Assembly (NCBI GenBank): GCA_963847345.1
Contig: CAWJZU010000015.1
Coordinates: forward strand, 124,001-188,000
Direction: 5' to 3'
DNA: 64,000 nt
Source: DATARH01 sp963847345
GTDB lineage: Bacteria > Pseudomonadota > Alphaproteobacteria > ATCC43930 > CGMCC-115725
Shown: in pieces, positions 1 to 9,681 of the stretch
Layout of the letters: the number at the start of each line of letters is the position of its first letter
Position numbering within the stretch: the stretch's first letter is position 1
Made by a program: the position numbers and the translations under genes
The notes under the pieces: model-generated
What the model saw: only the letters and a program-made list of their open reading frames with translations
What the model was told of the DNA's origin: nothing
The model's database searches: none

Positions 1-1060
1 CGGCCGCATTTATGCCGGCCAATGCCGCCAACGCCTCGATTGTGTCGGCTTCGTGCAGCGTCCCGCCGCCCTCGACCAGCTGCGGGTTCGGCGGGATCTG
101 CGCGGCGCGGCCCGCCTTGTCCCAGATCGCCGCGTCGCAGATCACCGTCGCGCAGAGTGGGTCGTCGAGCCGGGCCAGATCGTTCGTGATCGAGATGCCA
201 CCCAGCCCCTCGTCGAGCAGCCGCCGGCCGTTGTCATCGACAACGATCGCGGCGGTTGCGACCGCATCGATCTGCGGATACGGCCACAACCCATCATCGT
301 GCATCGCGCCGCGGCTCAGCAGATGGCCATAGAACCGGTCGAGCCGGGTCAGCGCGGCGCCGGCCGCCTCGGCCATGCGCAGCCCGTCGCCGACCGCGGT
401 GCCGGCATGGCGTTGCAGGACCTGTTCCGGGCTCGGGCCGATATGCCGCCGGAACAGCTCAGGGTCGCCCGGGAAGCCGCCATCGGCGATCACGACGGCG
501 CGCGTCGCAAGCGTCAGATCGGCGCCGGCTCGCGACGCGTCGACCCCGACGCAGCGTCCGCCCTCGGTGCGCAGTGCCGTCGCGCGGGTGCCGAGAAACA
601 TCCGCCCCAGGCGCTGTTCAAGCCGTTCCTTGAGGCCGGCGATCATCCGATCGGGACCGCGTCCCCGCCAGTCTTGGCCATGCACCGCGGCGCGCGGCGG
701 CGCCAGCGTCCAGCGGTGCCACCCGATCGGGCTGGCGCTCGTGAAGTTCGCTCCTTGTATGGCGAGCCAGTCGACGGTACGGCCGCAATCTTGGGCAATC
801 GCTTCCGACAGTTCGAGGTCGGTTTCGCCCGATGTCGCACGTTCGATAGCGGCTTTCAGCTCGGCCGGGGGCAGCTTCACGTCATGATACGACACGTGAA
901 AAATGCCGCCGGCCCAGCGCGAACTGCACAGATAGCGCTCGTCTTCGCCCTTCTCGATGACGGCGGTGCGCAGCCCCAGTTCGGCCCCGCGCAGCGCTGC
1001 GGCGAGGCCGGCGAAACCGCCGCCGATCGACACGAGGTCGAATTCCGCCTCTAACGACAT
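1..1060 (-). CDS. FAD-dependent oxidoreductase, fumarate reductase/succinate dehydrogenase flavoprotein type (3' end missing)
   Basis: The reading frame runs from an ATG at 1060 leftwards and leaves the window without a stop, so about 353 N-terminal residues are visible. Residues 7-30 form a dinucleotide-binding fold with the GGGFAGLAAAL glycine motif, followed by an acidic strand end (AVIEKG), typical of FAD-binding. Further on come VVIADGGFPGD and FYGHLLSRGAMHDDG-like stretches as in fumarate reductase/3-ketosteroid dehydrogenase flavoproteins. This family moves hydride between FAD and a C=C bond; the substrate cannot be told from the sequence. It starts 49 bases after the ppiD-like gene stops, in the same direction, so co-transcription is possible. 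No covalent FAD site is seen in the visible part. Confidence 0.75.
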   Translation of the reverse strand, partial: MSLEAEFDLVSIGGGFAGLAAALRGAELGLRTAVIEKGEDERYLCSSRWAGGIFHVSYHDVKLPPAELKAAIERATSGETDLELSEAIAQDCGRTVDWLAIQGANFTSASPIGWHRWTLAPPRAAVHGQDWRGRGPDRMIAGLKERLEQRLGRMFLGTRATALRTEGGRCVGVDASRAGADLTLATRAVVIADGGFPGDPELFRRHIGPSPEQVLQRHAGTAVGDGLRMAEAAGAALTRLDRFYGHLLSRGAMHDDGLWPYPQIDAVATAAIVVDDNGRRLLDEGLGGISITNDLARLDDPLCATVICDAAIWDKAGRAAQIPPNPQLVEGGGTLHEADTIEALAALAGINAA

Positions 1061-1109
1061 TTCTTCCCTTGGCTCCCGATTTGCGCGCCCGTCGGCCGAT
1101 GGGTTCGGC

Positions 1110-2991
1110 TCAGAACAGCCGGTCGAGTTCGTCGCGCTTGATGTCGACCGGGTAGCGGCGGCGCAGCCCCTGCGTCAACTCGCTGGCAACATCGAGCCGC
1201 ATCTCCCCGGCTATCTGCGTTGCCAGTTTCGCGGCTTCGTCCTCGGGGACCGTCTGCGGCGCCTGCACCTCGTTCAGCTGAGCCGCGTAGCCGCCGGACT
1301 CGTCGGCGACAGAGATCGCCTCGCCGGGTTTGGCCGCGAATAGCTTGGTAACGAGCGCCGGTGGGAACGACTGTCCGGCCGCCGGCGTGCGCCCAAACGT
1401 TACGCCGGGCTGCACGGTCAGCCCTTTTTCGGCGGCGAGCATCGCAAGCGGCATCGAGGGCGTCACGGCGGCGGCGAGCGCCTCGGCCTGCTTGGCGACA
1501 TCTTTCTCCTTCTGCTCGGCCTGCCAAGCCGCGATCGCCTTGTCCCGCACCTCGGCGAGCGGGCGCACGGCGGAGGGGATGACCTTGTCGACGCGCGCCA
1601 CGTAGAGCGCGCCATCCTGCGTGTCGGTGACGCGGGTCGTCTCCCCCTGCGCGGTCGCGAATACGCTCTTCAGAACCTCGTCGGGCGCGACTGGAAGGAC
1701 AACCCGGGCGCCGGCCGGGTCGAGGCCGTTCTCGTCGACCGCCGCGACAGGGGTCAGCTTGAAGCCAAATTTCTGCTGCAAGTCCTCGATCTTCGCGCCG
1801 CCGGCCAGCGCGTCGTCGGCCTGGTTCGCTATGTCGGCGATGCGGTCGGCCGCTTCGCGCATGCTGCAGCTCGGCCACGAGTTTCGGCTTTGCCTCCTCA
1901 AAGCTCTGCGTCTTGCCGGGTTCGATTTTGACGACCCGCAGAATGTGGTAGCCGAACGGGGTCTTGATCGGCTTGCTCGGCTGGTTCAGCGGCAGCTCAA
2001 ACGCGACATCGCCGAGTTCGTGCGGAATTTCTTTGGGGTTCAGCAGCCCCAGCTCGATAGCGGAGGGGTCCATGCCGATCTGGGCGGCGACCTCGCGAAA
2101 ATCCTTGCCGGCGGCGAGGGCGTCTTCGGCTTCCTTCGCCTTCTCCTCGGTCGGGGCCAGGATCTGTTCGATCTGGCGCTGTTCGGGCACCTGGAACTCG
2201 TCCTTGCGCTCGTCAAACGCGCTGCGCAACGTGTCTTCCGTGATCTCGGCCTCCGGCTTCACATCGTTCGGCGACAGGCTCGCCAGCATGAAGCCGCGAT
2301 ACTCGGGAGCGCGGAACAGATCGGGGTGCGCATCATAGAATTGCGTGAGCTCGGCCTCGCTGGGCTGGGCGACGCTGGCGACCTTGGAGACCGGGATGCC
2401 GACGATATCGGCGACGCGCTTCTCATTGCGAAACCGGTAAAGCAACTCGACCATAGGACGCGGCGGCTCGATCCCGCTGGTGACTGCCTGCAGCAGCTCG
2501 TCGCGCGGGATTTCCTGCCGCATCCGCGCGACGAGCTGGTCCTCGCTGAGGCGGTTCATCATCAGCACCTGCGCGAACAGGCGTCGGTCGAACTTGCCGT
2601 CCGGCCCGCGGAACGCCGGATTCTCATAGATCGCGTTGCGAATGACCTCGTCCGGCACGTCGAGACCGAGGCGGTGGGTCTCCTGGTTCAACAGGCTGCG
2701 GTCGATCAGCTGGCCGAGGACGCTATCGACGATTCCGAGCTGCTTCACCAGCTGCATGTCGACTGTACCGCCGAATTGCGCCCGCATCCGCTCCACCGCC
2801 GGCTCCAGCGTGCGTTGCAATTCGATGGCCGGGATCTTCTCGTCGCCGACCGTGGCGACGACGATTTCCTGCGGGCCGCGAATGCGGAACAGGTAATCCG
2901 AAATGCCCCAGGCCCCGAACGACAGGATCAGAAGCGCAAACAGAATCTTGACGATAATCGAACCCGCTCTGCCGCGGATTGCCTGCATCAT
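1110..2991 (-). CDS. ppiD: Periplasmic peptidyl-prolyl isomerase, PpiD/SurA type, frameshifted
   Basis: The protein begins MMQAIRGRAG, with one membrane segment at about residues 14-32, then a SurA_N-like helical domain and a parvulin-like domain containing TPFGYHILRV (about residue 350). It is an inner-membrane-anchored chaperone that helps outer-membrane proteins fold. After VAELQ (near 1862) the frame changes; the continuing frame gives REAADRIADI and a second half ending DELDRLF at 1110, matching the usual ~630-residue size. The first frame instead runs on as arginine-rich nonsense to 1051. The shift is a single insertion or a two-base loss next to CTGCAGC. ATG at 2988 is an equally possible start. 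It is divergent from tpiA. Confidence 0.8.
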
Positions 2992-3150
2992 GTCGGAGAC
3001 GCTCGCCTCCAGGGCTGCGGCGCCGCCGGTCGGTTGACCCGCGCCGATCCCGGTGTGATCGTGCCAATGTAATCGTCAACGAAGATAGAGATGCGCCGTA
3101 GCGGCCGCAACCTTGCCGCCCGGCGACGCAGCCCCGGCGGGGAGGATCAA

Positions 3151-3882
3151 ATGCCTGAACGTAAACGGCTTGTCGCGGGCAACTGGAAGATGAACATGCT
3201 GCGCGCCGACGGGTGCGCGCTGGCCTGCGAGATTGCCGAGCGGGCGCGCGAGGCGCATCGCTGCGAGCTGCTCGTGTGCCCGCCCTTCACGCTGCTTCCC
3301 GAAATCGGTGCGGCGCTCTCCGGCAGCGGCGTCGCGCTCGGCGGCCAGGACTGCCATGCGCAGGCGGCCGGCGCGTTCACCGGCTCGGTTAGTGCGGAAA
3401 TGCTGAAGGATGCCGGGTGCGGCTACGTGATTGTCGGCCATTCCGAGCGCCGGCACGGCTGCGGCGAGACCGATGCGGAGGTGCAGGCGAAGATCCGCGC
3501 GGCGTGGCGCGCCGGACTCGTCGCGATCGTCTGCGTCGGCGAAACCAAGGCGGAGCGCGAGTCGGGGCGGGCGATCGAAGTAGTCGCGGCGCAACTCGCC
3601 GGCTCGTTGCCGGATGGCGCCGACGCCGCGCAGCTGCTGGTTGCCTATGAGCCGGTCTGGGCGATCGGCACCGGCCTGACGCCGACGACAGGCGACATCG
3701 TCGCGATTCACGAGGCGATCCGCGGCCGCATCCCGCCCGGCACGAGGATCCTGTACGGCGGTTCGGTCAATCCGAAGAACGCCGCCGAGATCCTGGCGCT
3801 CGGCGAGGTCGATGGTGCGCTGGTCGGCGGCGCCAGCCTCAAGGCCGACGATTTCTGGGCGATCGCAATCGCGGCGGGATGA
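3151..3882 (+). CDS. tpiA: Triose-phosphate isomerase
   Basis: The enzyme interconverts dihydroxyacetone phosphate and glyceraldehyde 3-phosphate in glycolysis and the Calvin/gluconeogenic routes, in the cytosol as a dimer. 243 residues, the normal length. NWKMN (residues 11-15, Lys13), VGHSERR (His97) and the AYEPVWAIGTG loop (Glu167) carry all three catalytic residues, and YGGSV near the C-terminus binds phosphate. The ATG at 3151 is preceded by GGAGG at 3141; a longer frame from 3091 adds unrelated Arg-rich sequence and is rejected. secG and pyrG follow on the same strand, a common alphaproteobacterial order. It is divergent from the ppiD-like gene with 159 bases between. Confidence 0.97.
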   Translation: MPERKRLVAGNWKMNMLRADGCALACEIAERAREAHRCELLVCPPFTLLPEIGAALSGSGVALGGQDCHAQAAGAFTGSVSAEMLKDAGCGYVIVGHSERRHGCGETDAEVQAKIRAAWRAGLVAIVCVGETKAERESGRAIEVVAAQLAGSLPDGADAAQLLVAYEPVWAIGTGLTPTTGDIVAIHEAIRGRIPPGTRILYGGSVNPKNAAEILALGEVDGALVGGASLKADDFWAIAIAAG

Positions 3883-4064
3883 CTCCAGAATTAGGACCGC
3901 GCACGTCCTGCCCGCTCTCACAGGCCGCTTGGCGATGCAGGCGGCGACGCTCGCGTTCACTGAGGCAGGCGGCCCGCATGAGCCGAAAGTCGAAGCTTCT
4001 AGCCAGCGGCGGCGCGAGCGCCTAGATTAGCGGCATCCCCGAAAATTGCTGCGGCCGCCCGTCC

Positions 4065-4439
4065 ATGATCATTTTGCTGTTCATCGTTCATGTGCTGATC
4101 GCGCTCGCGCTGATCGGGGTCATCATGCTGCAGAAGAGCGAGGGCGGGGCGCTCGGCATGGGCAGCGGCGGGATGTCCGGCTTCATGACCGGGCGCTCGA
4201 CCGCCAACCTCCTGACCCGGACGACCGCGATCCTCGGCGCGGCGTTTTTCGCGACGAGCATTCTTCTCGTGCTGCTCGGCCAGTCCGATCGCGGGCCGCG
4301 CTCGATTATAGACCGAAGCGGCGGCCCAATGCCGACGGCGCCACTGATGCCGAACCTGCCGTCCGGGCCGGCTGCGCCCGGCGCCCCCGCACCGGCAATT
4401 CCCGCGCCGGCCGAACCGAGCGCGCCGTTGGCGCGCTGA
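4065..4439 (+). CDS. secG: Preprotein translocase subunit SecG
   Basis: Small partner of SecY/SecE in the inner-membrane protein-export channel. 124 residues: a first membrane helix at about 2-20 (IILLFIVHVLIALALIG), the conserved cytosolic loop LQKSEGGALGMG, a second helix at about 49-69, then an Ala/Pro-rich C-terminal tail of about 50 residues. The tail is common in alphaproteobacteria and low in complexity here. It lies between tpiA (182 bases upstream) and pyrG (94 bases downstream), the usual neighbours. The starting ATG has no strong ribosome-binding site; no nearby in-frame alternative is better. Confidence 0.95.
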   Translation: MIILLFIVHVLIALALIGVIMLQKSEGGALGMGSGGMSGFMTGRSTANLLTRTTAILGAAFFATSILLVLLGQSDRGPRSIIDRSGGPMPTAPLMPNLPSGPAAPGAPAPAIPAPAEPSAPLAR

Positions 4440-4533
4440 TCGGCGCCGAGGAATTCGCTGTTTTGTCGAGCGTGACAGGGCGGCGGGTTGCCCGCCCTGG
4501 ACGTAATCGCTGTTTCCTGTACGCTGGAGGTCC

Positions 4534-6162
4534 ATGACGCGGTTCATCTTCATCACCGGCGGCGTGGTCTCCTCGCTCGGCAAGGGGCTTAGTTCGGCGG
4601 CGCTCGGCGCGCTGCTGCAGGCGCGCGGCTTCAAGGTGCGGCTCAGGAAACTCGACCCGTATCTGAATGTCGATCCCGGCACAATGAGTCCGTACCAGCA
4701 CGGCGAAGTCTTTGTGACCGACGACGGCGCCGAGACCGATCTCGATCTCGGCCATTACGAGCGCTATGTCGGCGTCGCGTCGCGGCGCAGCGACAGCGTT
4801 ACGACCGGGCGCATCTATTCGACCGTGATCGCCCGCGAGCGGCGCGGCGAATATCTTGGCGCGACGGTGCAGGTGATCCCGCACGTTACCGATGCAATCA
4901 AGGAATTCATCACCGCCGATCTGGCCGGCGAGGATTTTGTGCTGTGCGAAATCGGCGGCACGGTCGGCGACATCGAAAGCCTGCCGTTCCTCGAGGCGAT
5001 CCGCCAGCTCGGCAACGAACTCGGCCGCGAGCGGGTGATGTTCGTGCATTTGACGCTGGTGCCGTGGATCGCCTCGGCGGGCGAACTGAAGACCAAGCCG
5101 ACGCAGCATTCCGCCAAGGAACTGCTGGGGCTCGGCATCCAGCCCGACATCCTGCTGTGCCGCTGCGACCGGCCGATCCCGGAGAGCGACCGCAAGAAGA
5201 TCGCGCTGTTCTGCAACCTGCGCGAGTCGCGCGTCATCCCGGCGATCGACGTCGATACGATCTATGCCGTGCCCGGCTCGTATCACGCCGAGGGGTTTGA
5301 CCGCGAGGTCTGCGCCCATTTCGGGCTTCAGGCGCCGGAGCCGGACCTGTCGCGCTGGGACGCGATCGTCAACCGTATCCGCCGGCCCGAGGGCGAGGTC
5401 CGGATCGCGATCGTCGGCAAGTACACGCATCTGCTCGACAGCTACAAGTCGCTGGGCGAGGCGATGACGCATGGCGGCATCGCGAATAATGTGCGTGTCA
5501 AGCTCGACTGGATTGACGCGGAGATTTTCGAGGCCGAGGAGGAGGCGGTGCGGCGCCTCGAGGACGTGCACGCGATCCTCGTGCCGGGCGGGTTCGGCGA
5601 GCGCGGTTCAGAAGGCAAGATCGAGGCGGTGCGTTTCGCGCGCGAGCGGCAGGTGCCGTATTTCGGCATCTGTTTCGGAATGCAGATGGCGGTCATCGAG
5701 GCGTCGCGGCATCTGGCGCGGCTGCCCGGCGCCGGCTCGACCGAGTTCGGGCCGTGCGAGCATCCGGTCATCGGGCTGATGACCGAGTGGATGCGCGGCA
5801 ACGAGTTGGAGCAGCGGCAGGCCAGCGGCGATCTCGGCGGCACGATGCGGCTTGGGGCCTACGACGCGGTGCTCGACCCGGAAAGCCGGGTCGCCGAGAT
5901 TTATGGCGCGACCCGGATCAGCGAGCGTCACCGGCACCGCTACGAGGTCAATATCGCCTATCGCGACACGCTCGAGGCGGCGGGGCTGCGCTTCTCGGGA
6001 ATGTCGCCCGACGGTTTACTGCCGGAGATTGTCGAAATTTCGGACCACCCCTGGTTCATTGGCGTGCAGTTCCACCCGGAGCTGAAATCGCGCCCATTTG
6101 AACCGCATCCGCTGTTCACCGATTTCGTCCGCGCCGCGGTGCACCAGTCGCGGTTGGTGTGA
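4534..6162 (+). CDS. pyrG: CTP synthase
   Basis: Makes CTP from UTP, ATP and glutamine, the last step of pyrimidine nucleotide synthesis. 542 residues, full length. The N-terminal synthetase domain starts with TRFIFITGGVVSSLGKG (P-loop-like) and carries the EIGGTVGDIES motif. The C-terminal class I glutaminase has GGFGERG, the nucleophile in FGICFGMQ (Cys380) and the FHPEL histidine/glutamate pair (His514, Glu516). The usual leucine in GICLGMQ is phenylalanine here. The start has GGAGG eight bases upstream. It converges with the SDR gene, 16 bases apart, leaving no room for a long terminator. Confidence 0.98.
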   Translation: MTRFIFITGGVVSSLGKGLSSAALGALLQARGFKVRLRKLDPYLNVDPGTMSPYQHGEVFVTDDGAETDLDLGHYERYVGVASRRSDSVTTGRIYSTVIARERRGEYLGATVQVIPHVTDAIKEFITADLAGEDFVLCEIGGTVGDIESLPFLEAIRQLGNELGRERVMFVHLTLVPWIASAGELKTKPTQHSAKELLGLGIQPDILLCRCDRPIPESDRKKIALFCNLRESRVIPAIDVDTIYAVPGSYHAEGFDREVCAHFGLQAPEPDLSRWDAIVNRIRRPEGEVRIAIVGKYTHLLDSYKSLGEAMTHGGIANNVRVKLDWIDAEIFEAEEEAVRRLEDVHAILVPGGFGERGSEGKIEAVRFARERQVPYFGICFGMQMAVIEASRHLARLPGAGSTEFGPCEHPVIGLMTEWMRGNELEQRQASGDLGGTMRLGAYDAVLDPESRVAEIYGATRISERHRHRYEVNIAYRDTLEAAGLRFSGMSPDGLLPEIVEISDHPWFIGVQFHPELKSRPFEPHPLFTDFVRAAVHQSRLV

Positions 6163-6178
6163 CGGGCCTTGCCGTGCG

Positions 6179-7021
6179 TCAGCTCCGGCGCGGCGGCTCG
6201 ATCGGCATCGTCGCGATGCTGGTCCAGGCGACCGGGGCCCCGCATTTCTCCGCAGCCTGCTCCGGCGTCAGAGACTTGTCCCAATGCACCGCCAGAAAGC
6301 GGCGGCCGGTGACGCCGGAGGCGGCATTCGAGACGAGCCAGACCAGCGGCGGCGCCATCACCTCCGGCTGGATCATCTCCTCGCGCGCATAGGGCGCTTC
6401 CGCCGGGATCATCCCGGTATTGGTCGCCCCGCCCGGCACCAGCACGTTGACCGTGACCCCGGTGCCATCGAGGTCCTTCGCCATGATCGCCGAAAACGCC
6501 TCCAGCGCCGCCTTTGACGGGCCGTAGGTCGGCGATCCGGCGCGGATCATCGTGCCGAGGCTCGTCGTCACGTTGACGATGCGGCCCCAGCGCTGGCGCA
6601 TCATGTCGTGCACGACGGCGCGCGACAGCGCCATCGGCGCGTTCGTATGCACCGCCACGAACAGCTTCCACTGCTCCGGCGTGATCTCCCAGAACTTGAT
6701 CGGGTTCTGCCGGTTGTCGCTGCGGATCGTCGCCTGCCCAACTCCGGCGTTGTTGACCAGAACGTCGATTGTGCCGAACCGGCCGCGTGCCGCCGAAACG
6801 ATCCGGTCGACCGCGTCGTCGCGCGCCAGATCGGCCTCGATCGTCAGCAGCGCCGCGTCCCGGCCGCGCTCGCGCGCACTCGCCGCCAGCGCTGCCAGTC
6901 CCTCGGCGGTCCGGTCCGAGGCCGCGACTCGGATCCCGGCGTTGAGCAGCCCGCCCACGAGCGCGCGGCCAATACCGCCGGCTGCTCCGGTGACGATTGC
7001 GGTGCGCTGTCTGTCGCTCAT
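6179..7021 (-). CDS. Short-chain dehydrogenase/reductase
   Basis: Classical SDR of 280 residues. TGAAGGIGRAL (about residues 12-22) is the NAD(P)-binding motif, NNAG is at about residue 90, and the catalytic Tyr-x3-Lys is in PTYGPSKAALEAF, preceded by a Ser-bearing strand (NVTTSLGTM). The protein oxidises or reduces an alcohol/ketone; the substrate is not evident. An acidic residue after strand 2 (ASDRTAEG) suggests NAD rather than NADP. The C-terminal 40 residues (TPEQAAEKCG) are longer than in minimal SDRs. It is the only gene on this strand between pyrG and rplM and looks singly transcribed. Confidence 0.88.
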   Translation of the reverse strand: MSDRQRTAIVTGAAGGIGRALVGGLLNAGIRVAASDRTAEGLAALAASARERGRDAALLTIEADLARDDAVDRIVSAARGRFGTIDVLVNNAGVGQATIRSDNRQNPIKFWEITPEQWKLFVAVHTNAPMALSRAVVHDMMRQRWGRIVNVTTSLGTMIRAGSPTYGPSKAALEAFSAIMAKDLDGTGVTVNVLVPGGATNTGMIPAEAPYAREEMIQPEVMAPPLVWLVSNAASGVTGRRFLAVHWDKSLTPEQAAEKCGAPVAWTSIATMPIEPPRRS

Positions 7022-7206
7022 TCCGCTTCTCCCGCTTTCGGTGCGACGTGTGCCATCTGCAGAATGCCGCCGAACCGTGCCGGGTCAAGCCGGCCCGCGC
7101 GCCGAGCGGCACCCCGGGTTCGATCGGCACGTTGGCCGAATGAGCCGTTTGGGGCGAGGTATCATGGTACCTTGTCCCAAACACATTGTCCTGTAACGCG
7201 TTTTGC

Positions 7207-7235
7207 TTGACGCGCGCGCCATCGTGACGTAAACG
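7207..7235 (+). promoter_or_regulatory. Candidate sigma-70 promoter for rplM-rpsI
   Basis: TTGACG (7207-7212) and TAAACG (7230-7235) are 17 bases apart, a near-consensus housekeeping promoter. Transcription would start near 7242, giving a leader of about 65 bases before rplM. An imperfect palindrome, AGGTA...TACCT, lies further upstream at about 7158-7173; its role is unknown. Confidence 0.6.
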
Positions 7236-7308
7236 GAGCGCCCGCTTCAGTCCGGCCGCACGCAATACGCCGCGCGCTGGGAGCGACCGGCATTTCGGGC
7301 TGCGAGAG

Positions 7309-7770
7309 ATGAAAACCTTTTCCGCCAAACTTTCAGACATCGAAAAGAACTGGCTGCTGATCGACGCCGACGGTCTCGTGCTCGGCCGCCTTGCGTCGCT
7401 GATCGCGATGCGGCTGCGCGGCAAGCACAAGCCATCCTATACGCCGCACATGGATTGCGGCGACCATGTCGTCGTCGTCAACGCCGAGAAGGTGCAGCTG
7501 ACCGGCAACAAGCGCCAGGCCGACATCTTCTACTGGCACACCGGTTATCCCGGCGGCATCAAGGGGCGCAGCAAGGGCGCTATCCTGGCCGGCAAGCATC
7601 CGGAGCGTGTCATCGAGAAGGCGGTCGAGCGAATGGTGCCGCGCGGGCCGCTTGGGCGGCAGGTCATGCGCCATCTGCGGGTCTATGCCGGTCCCGAGCA
7701 TCCGCACGCCGCGCAGAACCCGCAACACCTCGATGTTGCCGCGATGAACCGCAAGAATGTGAGAGCGTGA
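7309..7770 (+). CDS. rplM: 50S ribosomal protein L13
   Basis: 153 residues, full length for L13. Starts MKTFSAKLSD; recognisable L13 blocks are WLLIDADGLVLGRLAS, the KHKPSYTPHMDCGD stretch and the GMVPRGPLGR-type loop (MVPRGPLGRQVM), ending HPHAAQNPQHLDV. It binds 23S rRNA early in large-subunit assembly. It forms the conserved rplM-rpsI pair, with four bases between the stop and the next ATG, so the two are surely co-transcribed from the promoter at about 7207. Confidence 0.98.
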   Translation: MKTFSAKLSDIEKNWLLIDADGLVLGRLASLIAMRLRGKHKPSYTPHMDCGDHVVVVNAEKVQLTGNKRQADIFYWHTGYPGGIKGRSKGAILAGKHPERVIEKAVERMVPRGPLGRQVMRHLRVYAGPEHPHAAQNPQHLDVAAMNRKNVRA

Positions 7771-7774
7771 GCCG

Positions 7775-8404
7775 ATGTCCGACGAAAATACGCGCGATGG
7801 CGGACCGGGTGATCAGCCTGAGGGGCGCCCCGGCGGACAACAGGGCGATGGGCAACCGGGAGGCGGACAGGGCGGCCCGCGCGGCCAGACTTTCCAGGGG
7901 CTCGCGAGCCTGCGCCAGGCAATGGCCGCGGCACGGCCGGCGGCGCCCACGGGGCCCGGCGCCGTTCCGGACACGATGGCGCCGGTGCCAGCGGACGTAC
8001 AGCCGATTCGCGACGAACTCGGCCGCTCCTACGCGACCGGCAAGCGCAAGAACGCGGTCGCGCGCGTCTGGATCAAGCCCGGCAACGGCAAGATCGAGGT
8101 TAACGGTCGCGACAGTCCGGTCTATTTCGCGCGCCCGGTGCTCCGCATGCTGATCAACCAGCCGTTTGTCATGACCGATCGGCTCGGCCAGTTCGACGTG
8201 TGGTGCACGGTGCAGGGCGGCGGGCTTTCCGGCCAGGCCGGCGCGGTGCGCCACGGCATCAGCCGGGCGCTGACCTTTTACGAGCCGGGACTGCGTCCCG
8301 TGCTGAAACACGGCGGCTTCCTGACCCGCGACAGCCGCGTCGTCGAGCGCAAGAAATACGGCAAGGCCAAGGCGCGCCGCAGCTTCCAGTTCTCGAAGCG
8401 ATAA
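7775..8404 (+). CDS. rpsI: 30S ribosomal protein S9 with long N-terminal extension
   Basis: The S9 core begins at about residue 82 (GRSYATGKRKNAVARVW) and runs to the classic basic end SRVVERKKYGKAKARRSFQFSKR-type tail. The tail reaches the P-site tRNA in the small subunit. The unusual part is the first 80 residues: a Gly/Gln/Pro/Asp-rich low-complexity segment (about 1-37), then QGLASLRQAMAAARP and a Pro/Ala linker. Alphaproteobacterial S9 proteins often have an extension, but it is usually shorter, as far as I recall. No later ATG has a better ribosome-binding site and the four-base gap from rplM favours the start at 7775. Confidence 0.95.
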   Translation: MSDENTRDGGPGDQPEGRPGGQQGDGQPGGGQGGPRGQTFQGLASLRQAMAAARPAAPTGPGAVPDTMAPVPADVQPIRDELGRSYATGKRKNAVARVWIKPGNGKIEVNGRDSPVYFARPVLRMLINQPFVMTDRLGQFDVWCTVQGGGLSGQAGAVRHGISRALTFYEPGLRPVLKHGGFLTRDSRVVERKKYGKAKARRSFQFSKR

Positions 8405-8419
8405 GCATTCGCGATTCCC

Positions 8420-8488
8420 GATGGGCTGAACAACGCGAAGCCCATCAACGGCCGCGCCACAGCATGGGCTTCCCTTCGCTCAGCCCAT
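8420..8488. repeat. Intergenic double inverted repeat (GATGGGCT/AGCCCATC type)
   Basis: Two hairpins in tandem: GATGGGCT (8420-8427) with AGCCCATC (8439-8446), and ATGGGCT (8464-8470) with AGCCCAT (8482-8488), so the same arm occurs four times. It fills the gap between the convergent rpsI and acyl-CoA dehydrogenase genes. Elements of this look are common mobile-like intergenic repeats in proteobacteria; there is no T-run, so it is not a classic terminator although it may stop transcription or protect 3' ends. Confidence 0.6.
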
Positions 8489-8506
8489 CCTACGGCGGTC
8501 CTTCGA

Positions 8507-9681
8507 TCAATACGATTTCGGCAATCCGAGGACGCGCTCGGCGATGTGCGACAGGATCAGCTGGGGGCTGATCGGCGCGATGCGAGCGATCTGGATTTCG
8601 CGGAAAAACCGCTCGACGTGGAACTCGCGCGCGTAACCCATGCCGCCGTGCGTCAAAACCGCGGTTTCGCAGGCGCGGTGCCCGGCCTCGGCGGCGAAGT
8701 ATTTGGCCGCGTTGGCATGGGCCCCGACGGCACCGGCATCCTCGCCGCGGTCATAGGCGGCGGCGGCGCGCAGGACCAATAGCTCGGCCGCTTCGAGTTC
8801 GATCCAGCGCTCCGCGAGCGGGTGCTGGATGCCCTGGTTCTGGCCGATTGGACGGCCGAACACGATCCGCTCGCCGGCATAGCGCGCGGCGCGGGCGAGC
8901 GCGGCGCGCCCGAGACCGACTGCCTCTGCGGCGATCAGGATGCGCTCCGGGTTCATGCCGTGCAGGATGTACTGGAAGCCGCGCCCCTCCTCGCCGATGC
9001 GGTCCTCCAGCGGCACCTTCAGCCCGTCGATAAACACCATGTTCGAATCGACGGCGGCGCGGCCCATTTTATGGATCTCGCGCACCTCGACCTTGTCGCG
9101 GTCGAGATCGGTGTAGAACAGCGTCATCCCGGCCGACGGGCGCGGCGCCTCCTCGAACGGAGTCGTGCGGGTCAGGATCAGCATCTTGTCGGCGACCTGC
9201 CCGTGGAGGTCCAGATCTTGCGCCCCGAGATCACGTAGCCGTTGCCGTCGCGCACCGCGCGGGTCTTGAGCCGGGTCGTGTCGAGGCCGACATCGGGTTC
9301 GGTCACCGCGAAGCAGGCTTTTTCCCTGCCGGCGATCAGCGGCGGCAGAAAACGCCGCTTCTGCTCGTCATTGCCGAACACGACCACGGGATGCAGCCCG
9401 AAGATGTTCATATGCACCGCCGAGGCGCCGCTGAACCCGGCGCCGGATTGCGCGACGGCCTGCATGACGATGGCCGCCTCGGTGATGCCGAGCCCGCTGC
9501 CGCCGTATTCCTCAGGCATCGCGACGCCGAGCCATCCGGCTTCCGCCATCGCGCTGTGGAATTCGTGCGGGAACGCGCCGTCAGTGTCCTTCTGCATCCA
9601 GTATTCGTCGCCGAAGCGTTCGCACAGCCGCGCGACCGCGTCGCGGATTTCGAGCTGCTCGGCGCTCAGCGCGAAGCTCAT
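8507..9681 (-). CDS. Acyl-CoA dehydrogenase, frameshifted
   Basis: FAD enzyme that makes the first double bond in acyl-CoA (fatty- or amino-acid-derived) oxidation. Starting at the ATG at 9681 (MSFALSAEQ) the three usual parts are present: helical N-domain, the beta-domain motif CFAVTEPDVGLDTTRL, and the C-domain with the family pattern THGGMGYAREF near the end. At about 9203 the frame breaks inside GRKIWTSTG: one base lost from a GGGCCAGG-like run explains it, and restoring one C joins it to QVADKMLILTRTT. The joined product is about 391 residues, the normal size. Upstream ATG codons add unrelated sequence. The substrate acyl chain is not evident. Confidence 0.85.

Noticed and set aside
53..1054. 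333-residue plus-strand frame, Arg/Ala-rich
   Set aside because: It is antisense to the flavoprotein, which has clear FAD motifs; the plus frame has no recognisable motif.
1..1060. nadB (L-aspartate oxidase)
   Set aside because: The fold is shared, but the visible motifs fit a fumarate reductase/ketosteroid-type flavoprotein and there is no link to nadA/nadC.
1621..3072. Long plus-strand frame across the ppiD-like gene
   Set aside because: GC-rich antisense shadow; the minus strand carries clear SurA/PpiD sequence.
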